Assembly (NCBI RefSeq): GCF_001424125.1
Contig: NZ_LMQI01000004.1
Location: forward strand, 434,001-498,000
Source of the DNA: Cellulomonas sp. Leaf395
GTDB lineage: Bacteria; Actinomycetota; Actinomycetes; Actinomycetales; Cellulomonadaceae
DNA: 64,000 nt
Direction: 5' to 3'
Below, piece by piece: positions 16,559 through 25,809 of the stretch; position 1 is the first letter of the stretch; each line of letters opens with the position of its first letter. Below the pieces are notes generated by a model. The model made no database searches. It worked only from the letters and a program-made list of their open reading frames with translations, and was not told where the DNA came from. The translations under genes and the position numbers were made by a program.

Positions 16559-18082
16559 ATGCTGCTGGTCGACCTGGCGACGACGTCGTCCGCCCTCGCG
16601 ACGACGCGGTCGCGGCTGGCCAAGCGTGCGCTCCTGGTCGACCTGCTCCGTCGGACACCGCCCGAGGACGTCGGGATCGTCTCGCGGTACCTCGGGGGTC
16701 AGCTTCGCCAGCGGCGGACCGGGCTGGGCTGGCGCTCGCTGACGTCCCTGCCGTCGCCGGCAGCCGACCCCTCGCTGACCGTGGCGGGGGTCGACGCCGT
16801 GTTCGAGCAGATGTCGCGGCTGGAGGGCCCCGGCTCCGTGATCAGCAGGAACGCGCTTGCGGCCGAGCTGTTCGGAGCAGCCACCGCGGACGAGCAGCGG
16901 CTCCTGGGCGGTCTGGTGACCGGTGAGCTGCGGCAGGGGTCGCTCGACGCACTGCTCCTGGACGCCGTCGCGGAGGCCGCGGGGGTCCCGCCGGAGGTCG
17001 TGCGCAGAGCCGCGATGCTCGCGGGCGACACCGAGCCGGTCGCGGTCGCCGCCCTGACGTCCCCCGATCCGGTCGCGGCGCTCGCGGGCTTCACGCTCAC
17101 GGCCGGCCGGCCGGTCCGGCCCATGCTGGCGCAGTCGGCGCCCGACGTGGACGGAGCCTGGGCGAGCCTCGGTCCCGGTCCGGTGGTCGTCGACTCCAAG
17201 CTCGACGGCATCCGCATCCAGGTCCATCGCCAGGGTCCCGACGTGAGCGTGTTCACGCGCAGCCTCGACGACATCACCAGTCGGGTTCCGGAGATCGTGG
17301 CGGTCGTCCAGGCGATGCCGGCGTCGACCCTCGTGCTCGACGGCGAGGCGCTGGCCGTCGGCCCGGACGGTCGCCCGCGACCGTTCCAGGAGACGGCGGC
17401 GCGCTCGGCCACCAAGGACGCCGAGGTCGCCGCCGTGACCACGTTGACGCCGTTCTTCTTCGACGCGCTGCACGTCGACGGCGTCGACCTGCTCGACGCA
17501 CCGCTGCTGCGGCGCCTCGACGCGCTCGACACGGTGGCCGGTGCGTCGGTGGTGCACCGGCTCGTCACGTCCGACGTCACGGAGGCCCGCGACTACTTCG
17601 CCGCCGTGGTGGCCGCCGGGCAGGAAGGCGTCGTCATCAAGGCGGCCGACGCTCCGTACGAGGCCGGGCGGCGTGGCGCCGCGTGGATCAAGGTCAAGCC
17701 GAGGCACACCCTCGACCTCGTGGTGCTGGCCGTCGAGCGGGGGTCCGGGCGGCGGCAGGGGCTGCTGTCGAACATCCACCTCGGCGCCCGCGACGGGGAC
17801 GGGTTCGTGATGCTCGGCAAGACGTTCAAGGGCATGACCGACGAGATGCTGGCGTGGCAGACGGAGCGGTTCCGGGAGCTGCAGGTCTCCGACGACGACT
17901 GGGTGGTGACCGTGCGGCCGGAGCAGGTGGTCGAGATCGCGTTCGACGGGTTGCAGACCTCGACGCGGTACCCCGGCGGGCTCGCGCTGCGGTTCGCGCG
18001 TGTGGTCCGCTACCGCGACGACAAGACGGCGGCGGAGGCGGACACGATCGTCACGGTGCGCGCGCTGGCGGGTCTGCGGTGA
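16559..18082 (+). CDS. ligB: ATP-dependent DNA ligase, LigB type
   Basis: 507 residues. An N-terminal helical DNA-binding domain (about 1-200) starts MLLVDLATTSSALATTRSRL, as in actinobacterial LigB. The nucleotidyltransferase domain has motif I KLDGIR with the AMP-accepting Lys214, a motif III-like LDGEAL, VIKAADAPYEAG (motif IV region) and WIKVKP (motif V). An OB domain follows. It seals nicks using ATP and is accessory to the NAD-dependent LigA. The stop overlaps the next gene's GTG. Confidence 0.92.
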   Translation: MLLVDLATTSSALATTRSRLAKRALLVDLLRRTPPEDVGIVSRYLGGQLRQRRTGLGWRSLTSLPSPAADPSLTVAGVDAVFEQMSRLEGPGSVISRNALAAELFGAATADEQRLLGGLVTGELRQGSLDALLLDAVAEAAGVPPEVVRRAAMLAGDTEPVAVAALTSPDPVAALAGFTLTAGRPVRPMLAQSAPDVDGAWASLGPGPVVVDSKLDGIRIQVHRQGPDVSVFTRSLDDITSRVPEIVAVVQAMPASTLVLDGEALAVGPDGRPRPFQETAARSATKDAEVAAVTTLTPFFFDALHVDGVDLLDAPLLRRLDALDTVAGASVVHRLVTSDVTEARDYFAAVVAAGQEGVVIKAADAPYEAGRRGAAWIKVKPRHTLDLVVLAVERGSGRRQGLLSNIHLGARDGDGFVMLGKTFKGMTDEMLAWQTERFRELQVSDDDWVVTVRPEQVVEIAFDGLQTSTRYPGGLALRFARVVRYRDDKTAAEADTIVTVRALAGLR

Positions 18083-18408
18083 GCCTGTTCCGTCGGCGGA
18101 CCGGGTGGACGCTTGCCGACGCCGTCGAGAAGCACGCGGCCGCGCCGAACTCGTTCCGCATCCCCAGCGACGACGCGAAGGCCTCCGCGCAGGTGGGGGA
18201 CCGCGTCAAGCTCGTCGTCGAGCCGGACTCGGGCCTGGTCGAGCGCGTGTGGGTCCGGGTGACTGCGGTCGGTGAGGTCGAGCTCGAGGGGAGCCTGAAC
18301 AGCGACCCCGCGGAGCTGCGCGGTCTGCACGCCGGTGACACGGTGCAGTTCGAGCGACGGCACATCGTCGCGATCACCCCGCATCGGTCCGACCCCGGAC
18401 CGACCTGA
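18079..18408 (+). CDS. DUF2314-like small protein
   Basis: 109 residues. The order ERVWVRVTAV, then a GSLNSDPAELRGLHAGDTVQ stretch, then FERRHIVAI resembles DUF2314, whose members carry a W-x-V strand, a NxP-type turn and a GDxV strand. The function is unknown. The GTG start overlaps the ligase stop (GTGA), so its translation is coupled to the ligase gene. Confidence 0.65.
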   Translation: MSLFRRRTGWTLADAVEKHAAAPNSFRIPSDDAKASAQVGDRVKLVVEPDSGLVERVWVRVTAVGEVELEGSLNSDPAELRGLHAGDTVQFERRHIVAITPHRSDPGPT

Positions 18409-18509
18409 TCTGTCGGACTCTGGACCGTGCCCGCAAGGTCGACTTCCGCGCGACCGGCCACAGTCGGTTACGTTCGGCCGGTGCCGACTCCCATCCCCGA
18501 GCTCGTCCG

Positions 18510-19715
18510 ATGAGCACGGCGAGCGTCGTCGGTGGCGGACCGGCTGGGCTGATCGCCGCCGAGGTGCTGGCCCGGGCTGGTGTCGCGGTCACGGTGTACG
18601 ACCGCATGCCGTCGCCGGCCCGTAAGTTCCTCCTGGCCGGTCACGGCGGGCTGAACCTCACGCACAGCGAGGATCGCGACCCCTTCCTGGCCCGGTACGG
18701 CAGCTCCGCCGACCGGCTCGCGCCGATGCTCGAGGTGTTCGGCCCGGAGGACCTGCGCGACTGGTGCGCGGGGCTGGGGGAGCCGACGTTCGTCGGGTCG
18801 AGCGGGCGGGTGTTCCCACGGTCGTTCCGCGCGACACCGCTGGTCCGTGCGTGGTTGTCGCGGCTGGCCGACCTCGGGGTGCGGATCGAGCGACGGAGCC
18901 TCTGGATGGGCTGGGCCGACGAGGGCCTGCGCCTGACGGCCGTCGACGGACAGGAGACCTCGGTGGCGGCCGATGTCACGGTGTTCGCGCTCGGTGGTGC
19001 GTCGTGGCCGAGGCTCGGTTCCGACGGCGGATGGGTCGGCCCGTTCTCCGATCGGGGCGTGGCGGTGGCACCCCTGCGACCGGCGAACGTCGGGATGCGT
19101 GTCGGCTGGACCGACGTGTTCGCCGACCGGTTCGAGGGCACGCCGCTCAAGCACGTCTCGCTGACGGTCCAGGGTCGGCCGGGTCCCGCGGTGCAGGGCG
19201 ACGCGATGGTTACCCGGGCAGGGATCGAGGGTGGACCGGTCTATGCGATCGGCGCCGCGGTCCGCGACGCCCTCGACGCCGACGGTCGGTGCATCGTCGA
19301 TGTCGACCTGCGTCCCGCGCTGACGGTCGACCAGGTCGCTGACCGGTTGGCGCGCCGTCGACCCAAGGACTCCGCCTCGAACTGGCTGCGTCGGACCCTC
19401 GGCCTGGACCCGGTCGCCATCGCGCTGCTCCGGGAGGCGGGCGCCGCCCTGCCGACCGACCCGGGGGCGATGACTGCTCGGGTGAAGTCGGTGCCGGTGC
19501 TGGTGGCCGCGACGATGCCGATCGAGAAGGCGATCTCCACCGCCGGCGGCATCGCGTGGTCCGAGGTCGACGAAGCGCTCATGCTCCGCCGGCTGCCCGG
19601 AACGTTCGTGGCGGGCGAGATGCTCGACTGGGAGGCGCCCACGGGTGGCTACCTGCTGCAGGCGTCGTTCAGCACCGGGGTGGTCGCGGCGCAAGGTGCG
19701 CTGGCGCGCCTCTGA
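18510..19715 (+). CDS. BaiN/HI0933-family NAD(P)/FAD-dependent flavoprotein (TIGR03862-like)
   Basis: 401 residues. The N-terminal dinucleotide motif GGGPAGLIAAEVLARAG is followed by the family block ARKFLLAGHGGLNLTHSED; the C-terminus carries ISTAGGIAWSEVDEALM and GTFVAGEMLDWEAPTGGYLL, which close the FAD site. This matches the uncharacterised HI0933/BaiN group in its short TIGR03862 form. The substrate is unknown; BaiN itself was proposed to reduce bile-acid enones. Cytosolic. It converges on the next gene with a 7-bp gap. Confidence 0.88.
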   Translation: MSTASVVGGGPAGLIAAEVLARAGVAVTVYDRMPSPARKFLLAGHGGLNLTHSEDRDPFLARYGSSADRLAPMLEVFGPEDLRDWCAGLGEPTFVGSSGRVFPRSFRATPLVRAWLSRLADLGVRIERRSLWMGWADEGLRLTAVDGQETSVAADVTVFALGGASWPRLGSDGGWVGPFSDRGVAVAPLRPANVGMRVGWTDVFADRFEGTPLKHVSLTVQGRPGPAVQGDAMVTRAGIEGGPVYAIGAAVRDALDADGRCIVDVDLRPALTVDQVADRLARRRPKDSASNWLRRTLGLDPVAIALLREAGAALPTDPGAMTARVKSVPVLVAATMPIEKAISTAGGIAWSEVDEALMLRRLPGTFVAGEMLDWEAPTGGYLLQASFSTGVVAAQGALARL

Positions 19716-19722
19716 CGACGGC

Positions 19723-20160
19723 TCAGCCGCACTCGTCGCAGATGCCGGTCGCGGGCAGGGTCATCGAGCACGTCGGGCAGATCGCCGACGGCGCCTCCCG
19801 CACGGCGGTCGCTCTCACGACGGGCGTCCGCGGAGCCCGCGGCGCGCGCGCGGAACGCACCGGCGCCGGCCGGAGCGCGACCACGGGTTCAGTCACGTCG
19901 AAACCCCGCTTGCGCAGGATCGCGACGGCGCCGTCCGTGCTGCTGCCGAACTCCTCGGAGGTGGCGAGCCGGCCAGTCGCGAGACGGTGCGCGACACCGA
20001 CGACGGCCCTCAGGTCGTAGCTGCGTCCGTCGTGCAGGAGCGCGTAGCCGGGGAGCGGCTCGAAACCGTAGACGTCGAGGAAGCCCGTGTCCCCACGGGA
20101 GTCGTACTCGGCGATCGCCTGGAGGACGTGCTGTCTCGACACGGAGGAGAAGGTGGCCAC
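19723..20160 (-). CDS. ScoMcrA-head-like protein with C-terminal zinc ribbon
   Basis: 145 residues. Residues 1-95 (AIAEYDSRGDTGFLDVYGF, HDGRSYDLRAVVGVAHRLATG, GAVAILRKRGFDV) look like the N-terminal head domain found on ScoMcrA-type and other modification-dependent restriction enzymes. The tail is an Arg/Ala/Pro linker and a CPTCSMTLPATGICDECG zinc ribbon, with no nuclease domain. It may be a standalone DNA-reading or regulatory protein. It is transcribed away from the pentapeptide/STAND cluster, leaving a 281-bp gap in which I see no further gene. Confidence 0.6.
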   Translation of the reverse strand: MATFSSVSRQHVLQAIAEYDSRGDTGFLDVYGFEPLPGYALLHDGRSYDLRAVVGVAHRLATGRLATSEEFGSSTDGAVAILRKRGFDVTEPVVALRPAPVRSARAPRAPRTPVVRATAVREAPSAICPTCSMTLPATGICDECG

Positions 20161-20441
20161 GACGACGAGCCTACGGCGAGCGGCGGTCCGGCTCGCCGGC
20201 CGGCCGCCGCCCTCAGGACGTCACGGCCTCACGTCCCGGGGCCTGGAGCAGCGTGCTCGGGCCGTGCAGACCGTTGCAGGTGTCACGCATCCTCCGGTGT
20301 GGGTAGTCAGGTCGGCCGCCCGAAGACGACTCACTGCTTCGCCCTGGACGGCATGCCCGGCGAGGAGCACGATGAGATACGCATCGACCGATCCGGCAGG
20401 GGGTCGTCCGCGAGCGACCGAGTCGCCAGGGGGGCGCGAGG

Positions 20442-21407
20442 GTGCCGTCTGAACGTCGCGCGGCGGCTCCCAGCCGCACAGCCGGGCGGCCCATCTCCCG
20501 GGCAGTCGTCCTGTCCGTTGCCGCTTTCGGCCTTGCGGTCGCGGTCGTGTGGGTACTGGCGGCGGTGATGCCGGCGAGGATCTATCCCTCGATCTCCCTC
20601 GCGGCCGTCGGCTCGTTGGACAAGGACCAGCGTCTCGAGGTGTACCTCGCGACAGCGGAGCTGCAGGCGTCCACCCGCACGGCGCTATTGCAGATCGGTG
20701 GCGTGCTCACCGTGATCTCTGCGGCGATACTGGCATGGAATCAATTCGCGGCCGCTCAGCGCAAACAGCGTGAGGACAACCATCTGGCCGTCTTCGGGCA
20801 GGCCGTGGACGCGCTTTCCGGCAGCACGGTGGGAGTCCGAGTTGCAGGCCTGCACCAGCTGGCGATCCTCGCGGAGCAGTCGCCCGAGCATCGCGCTGCG
20901 TGTGCCCGCGCCTTCGCCGAGACTGTGCGGGCCGGTGCCCCGTGGCCGCCGACCGAGAGCCGACCGAAGGCTGAGAGGTTCACCAGCGTCGAGGCGCTCC
21001 GCCGCCAGCCGCTGCCTCCCGAGGTGACCGCTGCCTTCGAGTTCCTGTCGACCCTGAGCAGTGCGTACCCGGGCTCGGTCGGCCGAGCAGCCATCGGTGC
21101 GGCGGATCTCCGCGGATCGGTCCTCCCCCGCGTCGTCGTCCAGGAGCTCGACCTCGCCGGCTGCCAGTTAAGGCACAGCGACCTCACCAAGGCGTCGTTC
21201 ATCAGGTGCAACCTGGCGGGCGCCGACTTTCGAGATGCCGTGATTCGTGGGGCACGTTTCGTGGAATGTGGGCTGGCGCATGCCGACTTCGGGGGCGCGC
21301 AGTACGACACGGAGACGGCCGTCGTCGGCGGCAGCTACGACCGGAACACGAGGTGGCACGTGGAGGGCTTCACGCCTGCGGGAGCGGAGCTCCTGCCGGA
21401 CGCATGA
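20442..21407 (+). CDS. Membrane-anchored pentapeptide-repeat protein
   Basis: 321 residues. Two hydrophobic helices (about 19-45 and 80-101) are followed by a short charged helical region (AAQRKQREDNHLAVFGQAVDAL), a GVRVAGLHQLAILAEQSPEHR segment and pentapeptide repeats (about 225-290: ADLRGSV, SDLTKASF, CNLAGADFRDAVIRGARF). This is the common actinobacterial layout for pentapeptide membrane proteins; repeat domains form a right-handed beta helix used as a scaffold. GTG start after a GGGGGCGCGAGG purine tract. The STAND NTPase gene begins 72 bp downstream, so the two are likely cotranscribed. Confidence 0.8.
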   Translation: MPSERRAAAPSRTAGRPISRAVVLSVAAFGLAVAVVWVLAAVMPARIYPSISLAAVGSLDKDQRLEVYLATAELQASTRTALLQIGGVLTVISAAILAWNQFAAAQRKQREDNHLAVFGQAVDALSGSTVGVRVAGLHQLAILAEQSPEHRAACARAFAETVRAGAPWPPTESRPKAERFTSVEALRRQPLPPEVTAAFEFLSTLSSAYPGSVGRAAIGAADLRGSVLPRVVVQELDLAGCQLRHSDLTKASFIRCNLAGADFRDAVIRGARFVECGLAHADFGGAQYDTETAVVGGSYDRNTRWHVEGFTPAGAELLPDA

Positions 21408-21479
21408 GCTACCGGCTCGTCTCGTGGTCTTCCGCATCGCTCAACAGGGTTGGCCTCCTGGAAAGGACTGGTGACAGAG

Positions 21480-24119
21480 ATGCCGGATCGACAATTCGTC
21501 GGACGTGACCACCTGCTCGAGAGCATCGCGATCGAAGCCGACGGCCGCGACAGTGCGCCTGTCGCGGACGTGGTCGGCAAGCTGGGTACCGGCAAGACGT
21601 CCCTGCTCTCGGCACTCAAGGAACGGCGACGGGGTCGGCCGGGCGGCGACTCTGCTACGACCATCATGGTGGACCTCGCGGACTACGACCCGGGTCACCC
21701 CGGACAGACCGGTGCCAAGGCGTCGATAGGCGCTGTGCAGGCGAGCTTCAACCAGTTCGCGGCGTTGCTTCGACAGCTGGTTGCCGAAGGATGCGATCAG
21801 GGCTCGCGTGCCCGGATGGCCGACGTCGTCAACGAGGCGCGCAGCCAGGACGTCTATGCAGGCAGGGTCAGCAGCATCGAGACGAGTCTTCTGGAGATCA
21901 AGGCGCCCTTCAGCACCCGCCAGCTCGCCGATGCATGGAGGTCGGCGGCGAACCGTGTCGCCCTCGGCTTCCTCGACATCTGGCACGCGGCCGACACCGA
22001 CCGCCTGCTCCTGCTGGACAACTACGACCGCGTGGCCGACCAGGAGATCGGGCGGTGGCTACGGAGCCTGCTCAGCTCGACCGCGGGGACCGACGCGCCG
22101 TCCGGACCGTTGCGTCGCACCGCGGTCGTCCTGGCGCGCGGTCCGGGCCTGCGCGACATCGACGTGCCGTCGCCAGTGACGTCATGGCAGGTCGGCAACC
22201 TCGACCTGCGCGAGGTGAGCAAGTACCTCGTCTGGGTCGGGGGAAGCACGCCCGACGACGAGACGGCGAAGCTCGTCTTCGAGATCACCGGTGGACATCC
22301 GGCGACCCTTCGCCTGGTCCAGGAGCTGATCTGGGGTCGTGGCGTCGGTCCTGCCGGCCGCCAGGTGAAGACGGACGATTCGGAGCCGGACCTCAACCGG
22401 CTGACGACGCACCACGAGGAGCGTGCGGCCGAGCTCGTGGAGTCCCTGGTGAAGCGGCTTGACGAGCCGGTGCTTCTCGATGCGGTGCGCGCGGCAGCGG
22501 TGCCCAGGCGCTTCGATGAGCCCTTGCTCAGGGCTCTCCTGAAGAAGGGCAGACAACGGGACACGGTCGAGCAGCCATGGTCGTCAGGTGAGCTGTTCGT
22601 GTGGCTGCGCGACCTGCCGTTCATGGAGCCCGCGTCGGGCAAGATGCGTCGTGTCCATGAGTACGTTCGGGAGAGCATCCTGATTCGCCTGCAGGTCACG
22701 GATCCCGACGGACTGGAAGAGCTCCACGGGCGTGCCGCGTCCTTCTATGCGTCCGCGCTCACCAAGCACAAGGTGCGAACCGCCACCGACACCCTCGAAT
22801 ACGGTGACTTCTTCTTGATGGAGAAGCGGGAGTGGCAGGACAAGAAGCGCGAGTGGCTCTACCACGCCGCGCGTCTCACAGGTGACGAGCACCGGCACGG
22901 TGTCGTGCTGGAAGCGGCGAGGCTCTTCCTGGATGCCTTCTGGTGGTGGGGCAACTATGTCCACTTCGACTTCTGCGATCAGCTGCTCGCCGACCTGGAA
23001 CTGCTAGTCAGCCGACGGGAAGCGACCGAGCCTGACGCGAGCGGCCATCGTGACGGGGAGGACGTCCCAGACTGGCCCCAGATGGAGAGTCTGTACCGCG
23101 GGCTCTCCGAGCTGGTCGCCGAGTACCCGCTCCGCTCGCAGAAGACCCCGCACGCCGACTGGCCCGCCGTTCGAGCCGCCCTGGTGAGGATCCAGATGGC
23201 CTGCAAGCTGGACACGCTGCCCGCGCGACCCACCGAGCGTCAGCGTCATATCTCCGCGTTGCTGTGCATCTTCATGGCGCACACATGGCGTTATCAGGCT
23301 CATGCAGGCGAAGGAGGTACCGACGATCGCCGCCTTGCGGAGCAGATGTACAGGCTGGCTGACGAGCGGCTGGGACCGTTCCGCGGTCTGAAGGAGGACA
23401 GGTGGGACAGAGCCTGGGTGGTGTTCGAGCTGGCCGACATGCTGTGGACCTGGGCCTTCCGCGACGAGCCACCCGCGCGGGAGGTGCTGGCCCGCATCGA
23501 CGAGCTCTGGGGGCGAGCGGCGCGGATCGCCCAGCCTGTGACCGTCCCCGGCGGGACGGTCGAGCAGAGCCCGGGCGTCGACCCGACCGCGCCCCCGAGC
23601 GGGGAGACTGACTGGAGCGAGGTCGAGCACGAGCTGTCCAGCAACCTCCACCGGCTGCGTGGGGACATCCATCGCGCCCTGGGACGGCTGACGGAGGCTG
23701 CACAGTCCTACGGCCGAGCCGTGCTGCACGCGTACCTGTTCCACATCATCGGCGGACCGCCTGATGAGTACACCCTGCAGTTCCATGTCGATGCCAAGGC
23801 GTGGGCGATCAGCTTTGTCCGTGACCTCTGGGTCGATGAGAAGGAAGCCCTCGCCGTCGAGTGCAGCCTGGAGATGAAGAAGGCGTCCGGGCCTGCCGGG
23901 CTTGTCGAGCAGGTCCCCACGGAGGCCCACCTCCGCCAGCTGCTGACCGATGCCAGCGCCGAGCCGCCAATCCCCGTTCCGCTCGCCAACGCGCTCTTCG
24001 TCCCCGGCCCGGTGGTCAGGGACCTTGGGGTCGAAGGGTCCGCGTACGCGACGACCGTCGGGATGGCGTTCTCGGTCTTGGACCCCAGGGTCTCGATGGA
24101 TCTGCACTCACCGGCCTAG
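21480..24119 (+). CDS. STAND-type P-loop NTPase with helical C-terminus
   Basis: 879 residues from this ATG (a GTG 9 bp earlier is possible; the GAAAGGA site fits either imperfectly). The N-terminal segment QFVGRDHLLESI precedes Walker A GKLGTGKT (33-40); Walker B is LLLLDNYD (Asp180); ITGGHPATLRLV near 270 is the GxP signature of the STAND clade. The C-terminal 500 residues are helical with at least one TPR-like unit (LRGDIHRALGRLTEAAQSYGRAV). STAND proteins are signal-responsive switches, many acting in phage defence or regulation. No effector domain is recognisable here, so the neighbours may supply it. Confidence 0.75.
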   Translation: MPDRQFVGRDHLLESIAIEADGRDSAPVADVVGKLGTGKTSLLSALKERRRGRPGGDSATTIMVDLADYDPGHPGQTGAKASIGAVQASFNQFAALLRQLVAEGCDQGSRARMADVVNEARSQDVYAGRVSSIETSLLEIKAPFSTRQLADAWRSAANRVALGFLDIWHAADTDRLLLLDNYDRVADQEIGRWLRSLLSSTAGTDAPSGPLRRTAVVLARGPGLRDIDVPSPVTSWQVGNLDLREVSKYLVWVGGSTPDDETAKLVFEITGGHPATLRLVQELIWGRGVGPAGRQVKTDDSEPDLNRLTTHHEERAAELVESLVKRLDEPVLLDAVRAAAVPRRFDEPLLRALLKKGRQRDTVEQPWSSGELFVWLRDLPFMEPASGKMRRVHEYVRESILIRLQVTDPDGLEELHGRAASFYASALTKHKVRTATDTLEYGDFFLMEKREWQDKKREWLYHAARLTGDEHRHGVVLEAARLFLDAFWWWGNYVHFDFCDQLLADLELLVSRREATEPDASGHRDGEDVPDWPQMESLYRGLSELVAEYPLRSQKTPHADWPAVRAALVRIQMACKLDTLPARPTERQRHISALLCIFMAHTWRYQAHAGEGGTDDRRLAEQMYRLADERLGPFRGLKEDRWDRAWVVFELADMLWTWAFRDEPPAREVLARIDELWGRAARIAQPVTVPGGTVEQSPGVDPTAPPSGETDWSEVEHELSSNLHRLRGDIHRALGRLTEAAQSYGRAVLHAYLFHIIGGPPDEYTLQFHVDAKAWAISFVRDLWVDEKEALAVECSLEMKKASGPAGLVEQVPTEAHLRQLLTDASAEPPIPVPLANALFVPGPVVRDLGVEGSAYATTVGMAFSVLDPRVSMDLHSPA

Positions 24120-24164
24120 GGTTCGTCCCTGGACAGCGCACGACAGTGCGAGCACCATCGGTGG

Positions 24165-24908
24165 ATGGATGAGCTGTCCATGTCACCTGAGGCGCCCGGG
24201 AGCGGAGCCCGGCCCGGTTACGTGGAGGTTCCGCTCTCCGACCTCGGTCCAGCGCTTGTCGAGGAGGTCTACCACCGGCTGCTGGTGCCTGCGTTCAGGC
24301 CCGACGAGCTGATCACCCTGGACGAGCTGCGGGAGGCGTACGTCCGCCCGGGCACCGAGCCGTCGCTGGTGGTGCTGTCCGGCGGCGCCCCGCTGGCGGT
24401 CATGCTGGGCGAGTGGTACGTCCAGCAGCAGGTTCTTCTGCTCGCCTATCTGTCCGTCGACAAGGCGACGCGCGGTTCCGGTCTGGGAGCCCGCCTGGTT
24501 AGTGAGGTCCTCCCTGGCTGGTGCGACGGCAGGGGACCGGTCCTGGTGCTGGCAGAGGTGGACGATCCGCGGTTCTGGCCGGCGAGCGACGATGCAGGGG
24601 ACCCGGACGCGCGGTTGCGCTTCTACGACCGCCACGGGGCGCGCCTGCTTCCGCTGCAGTACTTCCAGCCGTCGTTGCGACCGGGCTCGCCACGGGTGGA
24701 GGGCATGCTGCTGCTGCGCTTGGACCAGTCGCCGCAGGTGCGCAGCCAGGTGTTGCACGCCTTCCTCGAGGAGTACTTCACGGTGTGCGAGGGCTCCGCG
24801 TCCCTGGACGACCCGCCCGTCGAGCGTCTCCTGGCGGCAGCGCGTGGGCTCGAGCTCGACCGGGACGCCTGGCCCGTCAGCCGATGGACGGAGCTGGCGG
24901 CCACCTAG
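24165..24908 (+). CDS. GNAT-family N-acetyltransferase
   Basis: 247 residues. The acetyl-CoA loop is TRGSGLGARLVSEVL, matching the GNAT R/Q-x-x-G-x-G/A motif, preceded by the beta-4 strand LLLAYLSVDK. A C-terminal extension of about 70 residues (HAFLEEYFTVCEG) is unassigned. The substrate is unknown; protein, small-molecule and toxin-like GNATs share this fold. It lies 45 bp after the STAND gene on the same strand, so a three-gene unit with the pentapeptide protein is plausible. Confidence 0.78.
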   Translation: MDELSMSPEAPGSGARPGYVEVPLSDLGPALVEEVYHRLLVPAFRPDELITLDELREAYVRPGTEPSLVVLSGGAPLAVMLGEWYVQQQVLLLAYLSVDKATRGSGLGARLVSEVLPGWCDGRGPVLVLAEVDDPRFWPASDDAGDPDARLRFYDRHGARLLPLQYFQPSLRPGSPRVEGMLLLRLDQSPQVRSQVLHAFLEEYFTVCEGSASLDDPPVERLLAAARGLELDRDAWPVSRWTELAAT

Positions 24909-24946
24909 GTCGCGCGCCCACTGGCACGGAGCAGAGGCCGCGCTGG

Positions 24947-25300
24947 TCAGGCGCTGCTGTTGGCCGAGGGTTCGGGCATCGGCGTGTCGGCGTCCGACCC
25001 CCGCCGCCAGCTGTACTGGCGGCCCACCGTCGCGACGGTGATGTCGTACGCCTCGAAGAACTCCTCGCGGCCGCGCCTGCGAGTGAGCACGTGGTCCGGC
25101 TGCTCGCGCCACCGCGCGAGCGCGACGTCGTCCTCGAACCGCGCCACGGCGAGCTCGGCCCCGTCCGACGACGTGTAGCTGGAGAAGCTGAGGAACCCAG
25201 GAATGTCCTGGACCAGCTCCAGCATGTGCACGAACGCCTGCTCGTACGCGGCCTCGTCGACGTCGGCGCGGGCCCGGATCTCGAAGAGGACGACCAGCAC
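24947..25300 (-). CDS. Antibiotic biosynthesis monooxygenase (ABM) domain protein
   Basis: 117 residues of a single ABM/dimeric alpha-beta barrel: VLVVLFEIRARADVDEAAYE, LVQDIPGFLSFSSYTSSDG and the ARFEDDVALARWREQPDHV helix. Members include quinol monooxygenases and heme-degrading enzymes; which applies cannot be decided. The GTG was chosen because an ideal GGAGG site lies 7-8 bases upstream and the domain begins right there. It is the last chromosomal gene before the island's left end. Confidence 0.85.
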   Translation of the reverse strand: MLVVLFEIRARADVDEAAYEQAFVHMLELVQDIPGFLSFSSYTSSDGAELAVARFEDDVALARWREQPDHVLTRRRGREEFFEAYDITVATVGRQYSWRRGSDADTPMPEPSANSSA

Positions 25301-25489
25301 GGTGAGCCTCCGTCTTCCGTTCGCAGCGCGTGCGCGGGCTCCGACGGAGCGTGCACCGCCAGCCCTCGATCTGATCGTCCTCCCCGTCATTGTCGACGTC
25401 CAGTTCCGCCGTGGCACTGGTCGGTTGCGACCTGACCTTCACGGCGCCGCTGCAGCCCCGAGCAGGGTCGGGCCCGTGCGGTGAAACCA

Positions 25490-25593
25490 CGAAGGGCCCG
25501 CGGTCTGCATGTCTGCAGGTCACGGGCCCTTCGACCGGCGGAGGATGGGGGATTTCGAACCCCAGAGGGCTTTCACCCAACACGCTTTCCAAG
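25490..25593. repeat. Left attachment repeat: decayed tRNA-Ser 3' end with hairpin
   Basis: Hairpin with arms GAAGGGCCCG and CGGGCCCTTC (25491-25532), then GGAGGATGGGGG through CACGCTTTCCAAG, which is the T arm, variable arm and anticodon half of tRNA-Ser on the minus strand. Compared with the intact gene it has an inserted T and substitutions in the T-stem, and it stops inside the anticodon stem. It cannot make a tRNA. Confidence 0.8.
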
Positions 25594-25694
25594 TGCCTTC
25601 GAGGGGTTGTCGGGGAACGCGCGCATGTTCGTATGTGCAGGTCAGGCCGCATTTCCGAAGTTGACGTCGCTCGTGGAATGGCACCGAACAGAGC

Positions 25695-25718
25695 AAAACT
25701 GCTACCAAAACTGCTACC
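25695..25718. repeat. Tandem 12-mer near left island end
   Basis: AAAACTGCTACC repeated twice head to tail. The same pair, with one change, is found at 34360-34383, also just inside the island end. Possible arm-type integrase binding sites. Confidence 0.6.
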
Positions 25719-25809
25719 GCGATCCCACACCCGGCGTACGGGTGCTCTGTTCTGGAGGCAGGTTGAAGGCGGACGGCTCCGGCGATGGCGTGGGTGTGGT
25801 CGGCTTTTC

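Noticed and set aside
25540-25593. Second tRNA-Ser gene
   Set aside because: Lacks the 5' half, has an inserted base and T-stem mismatches; it is an attachment-site remnant.
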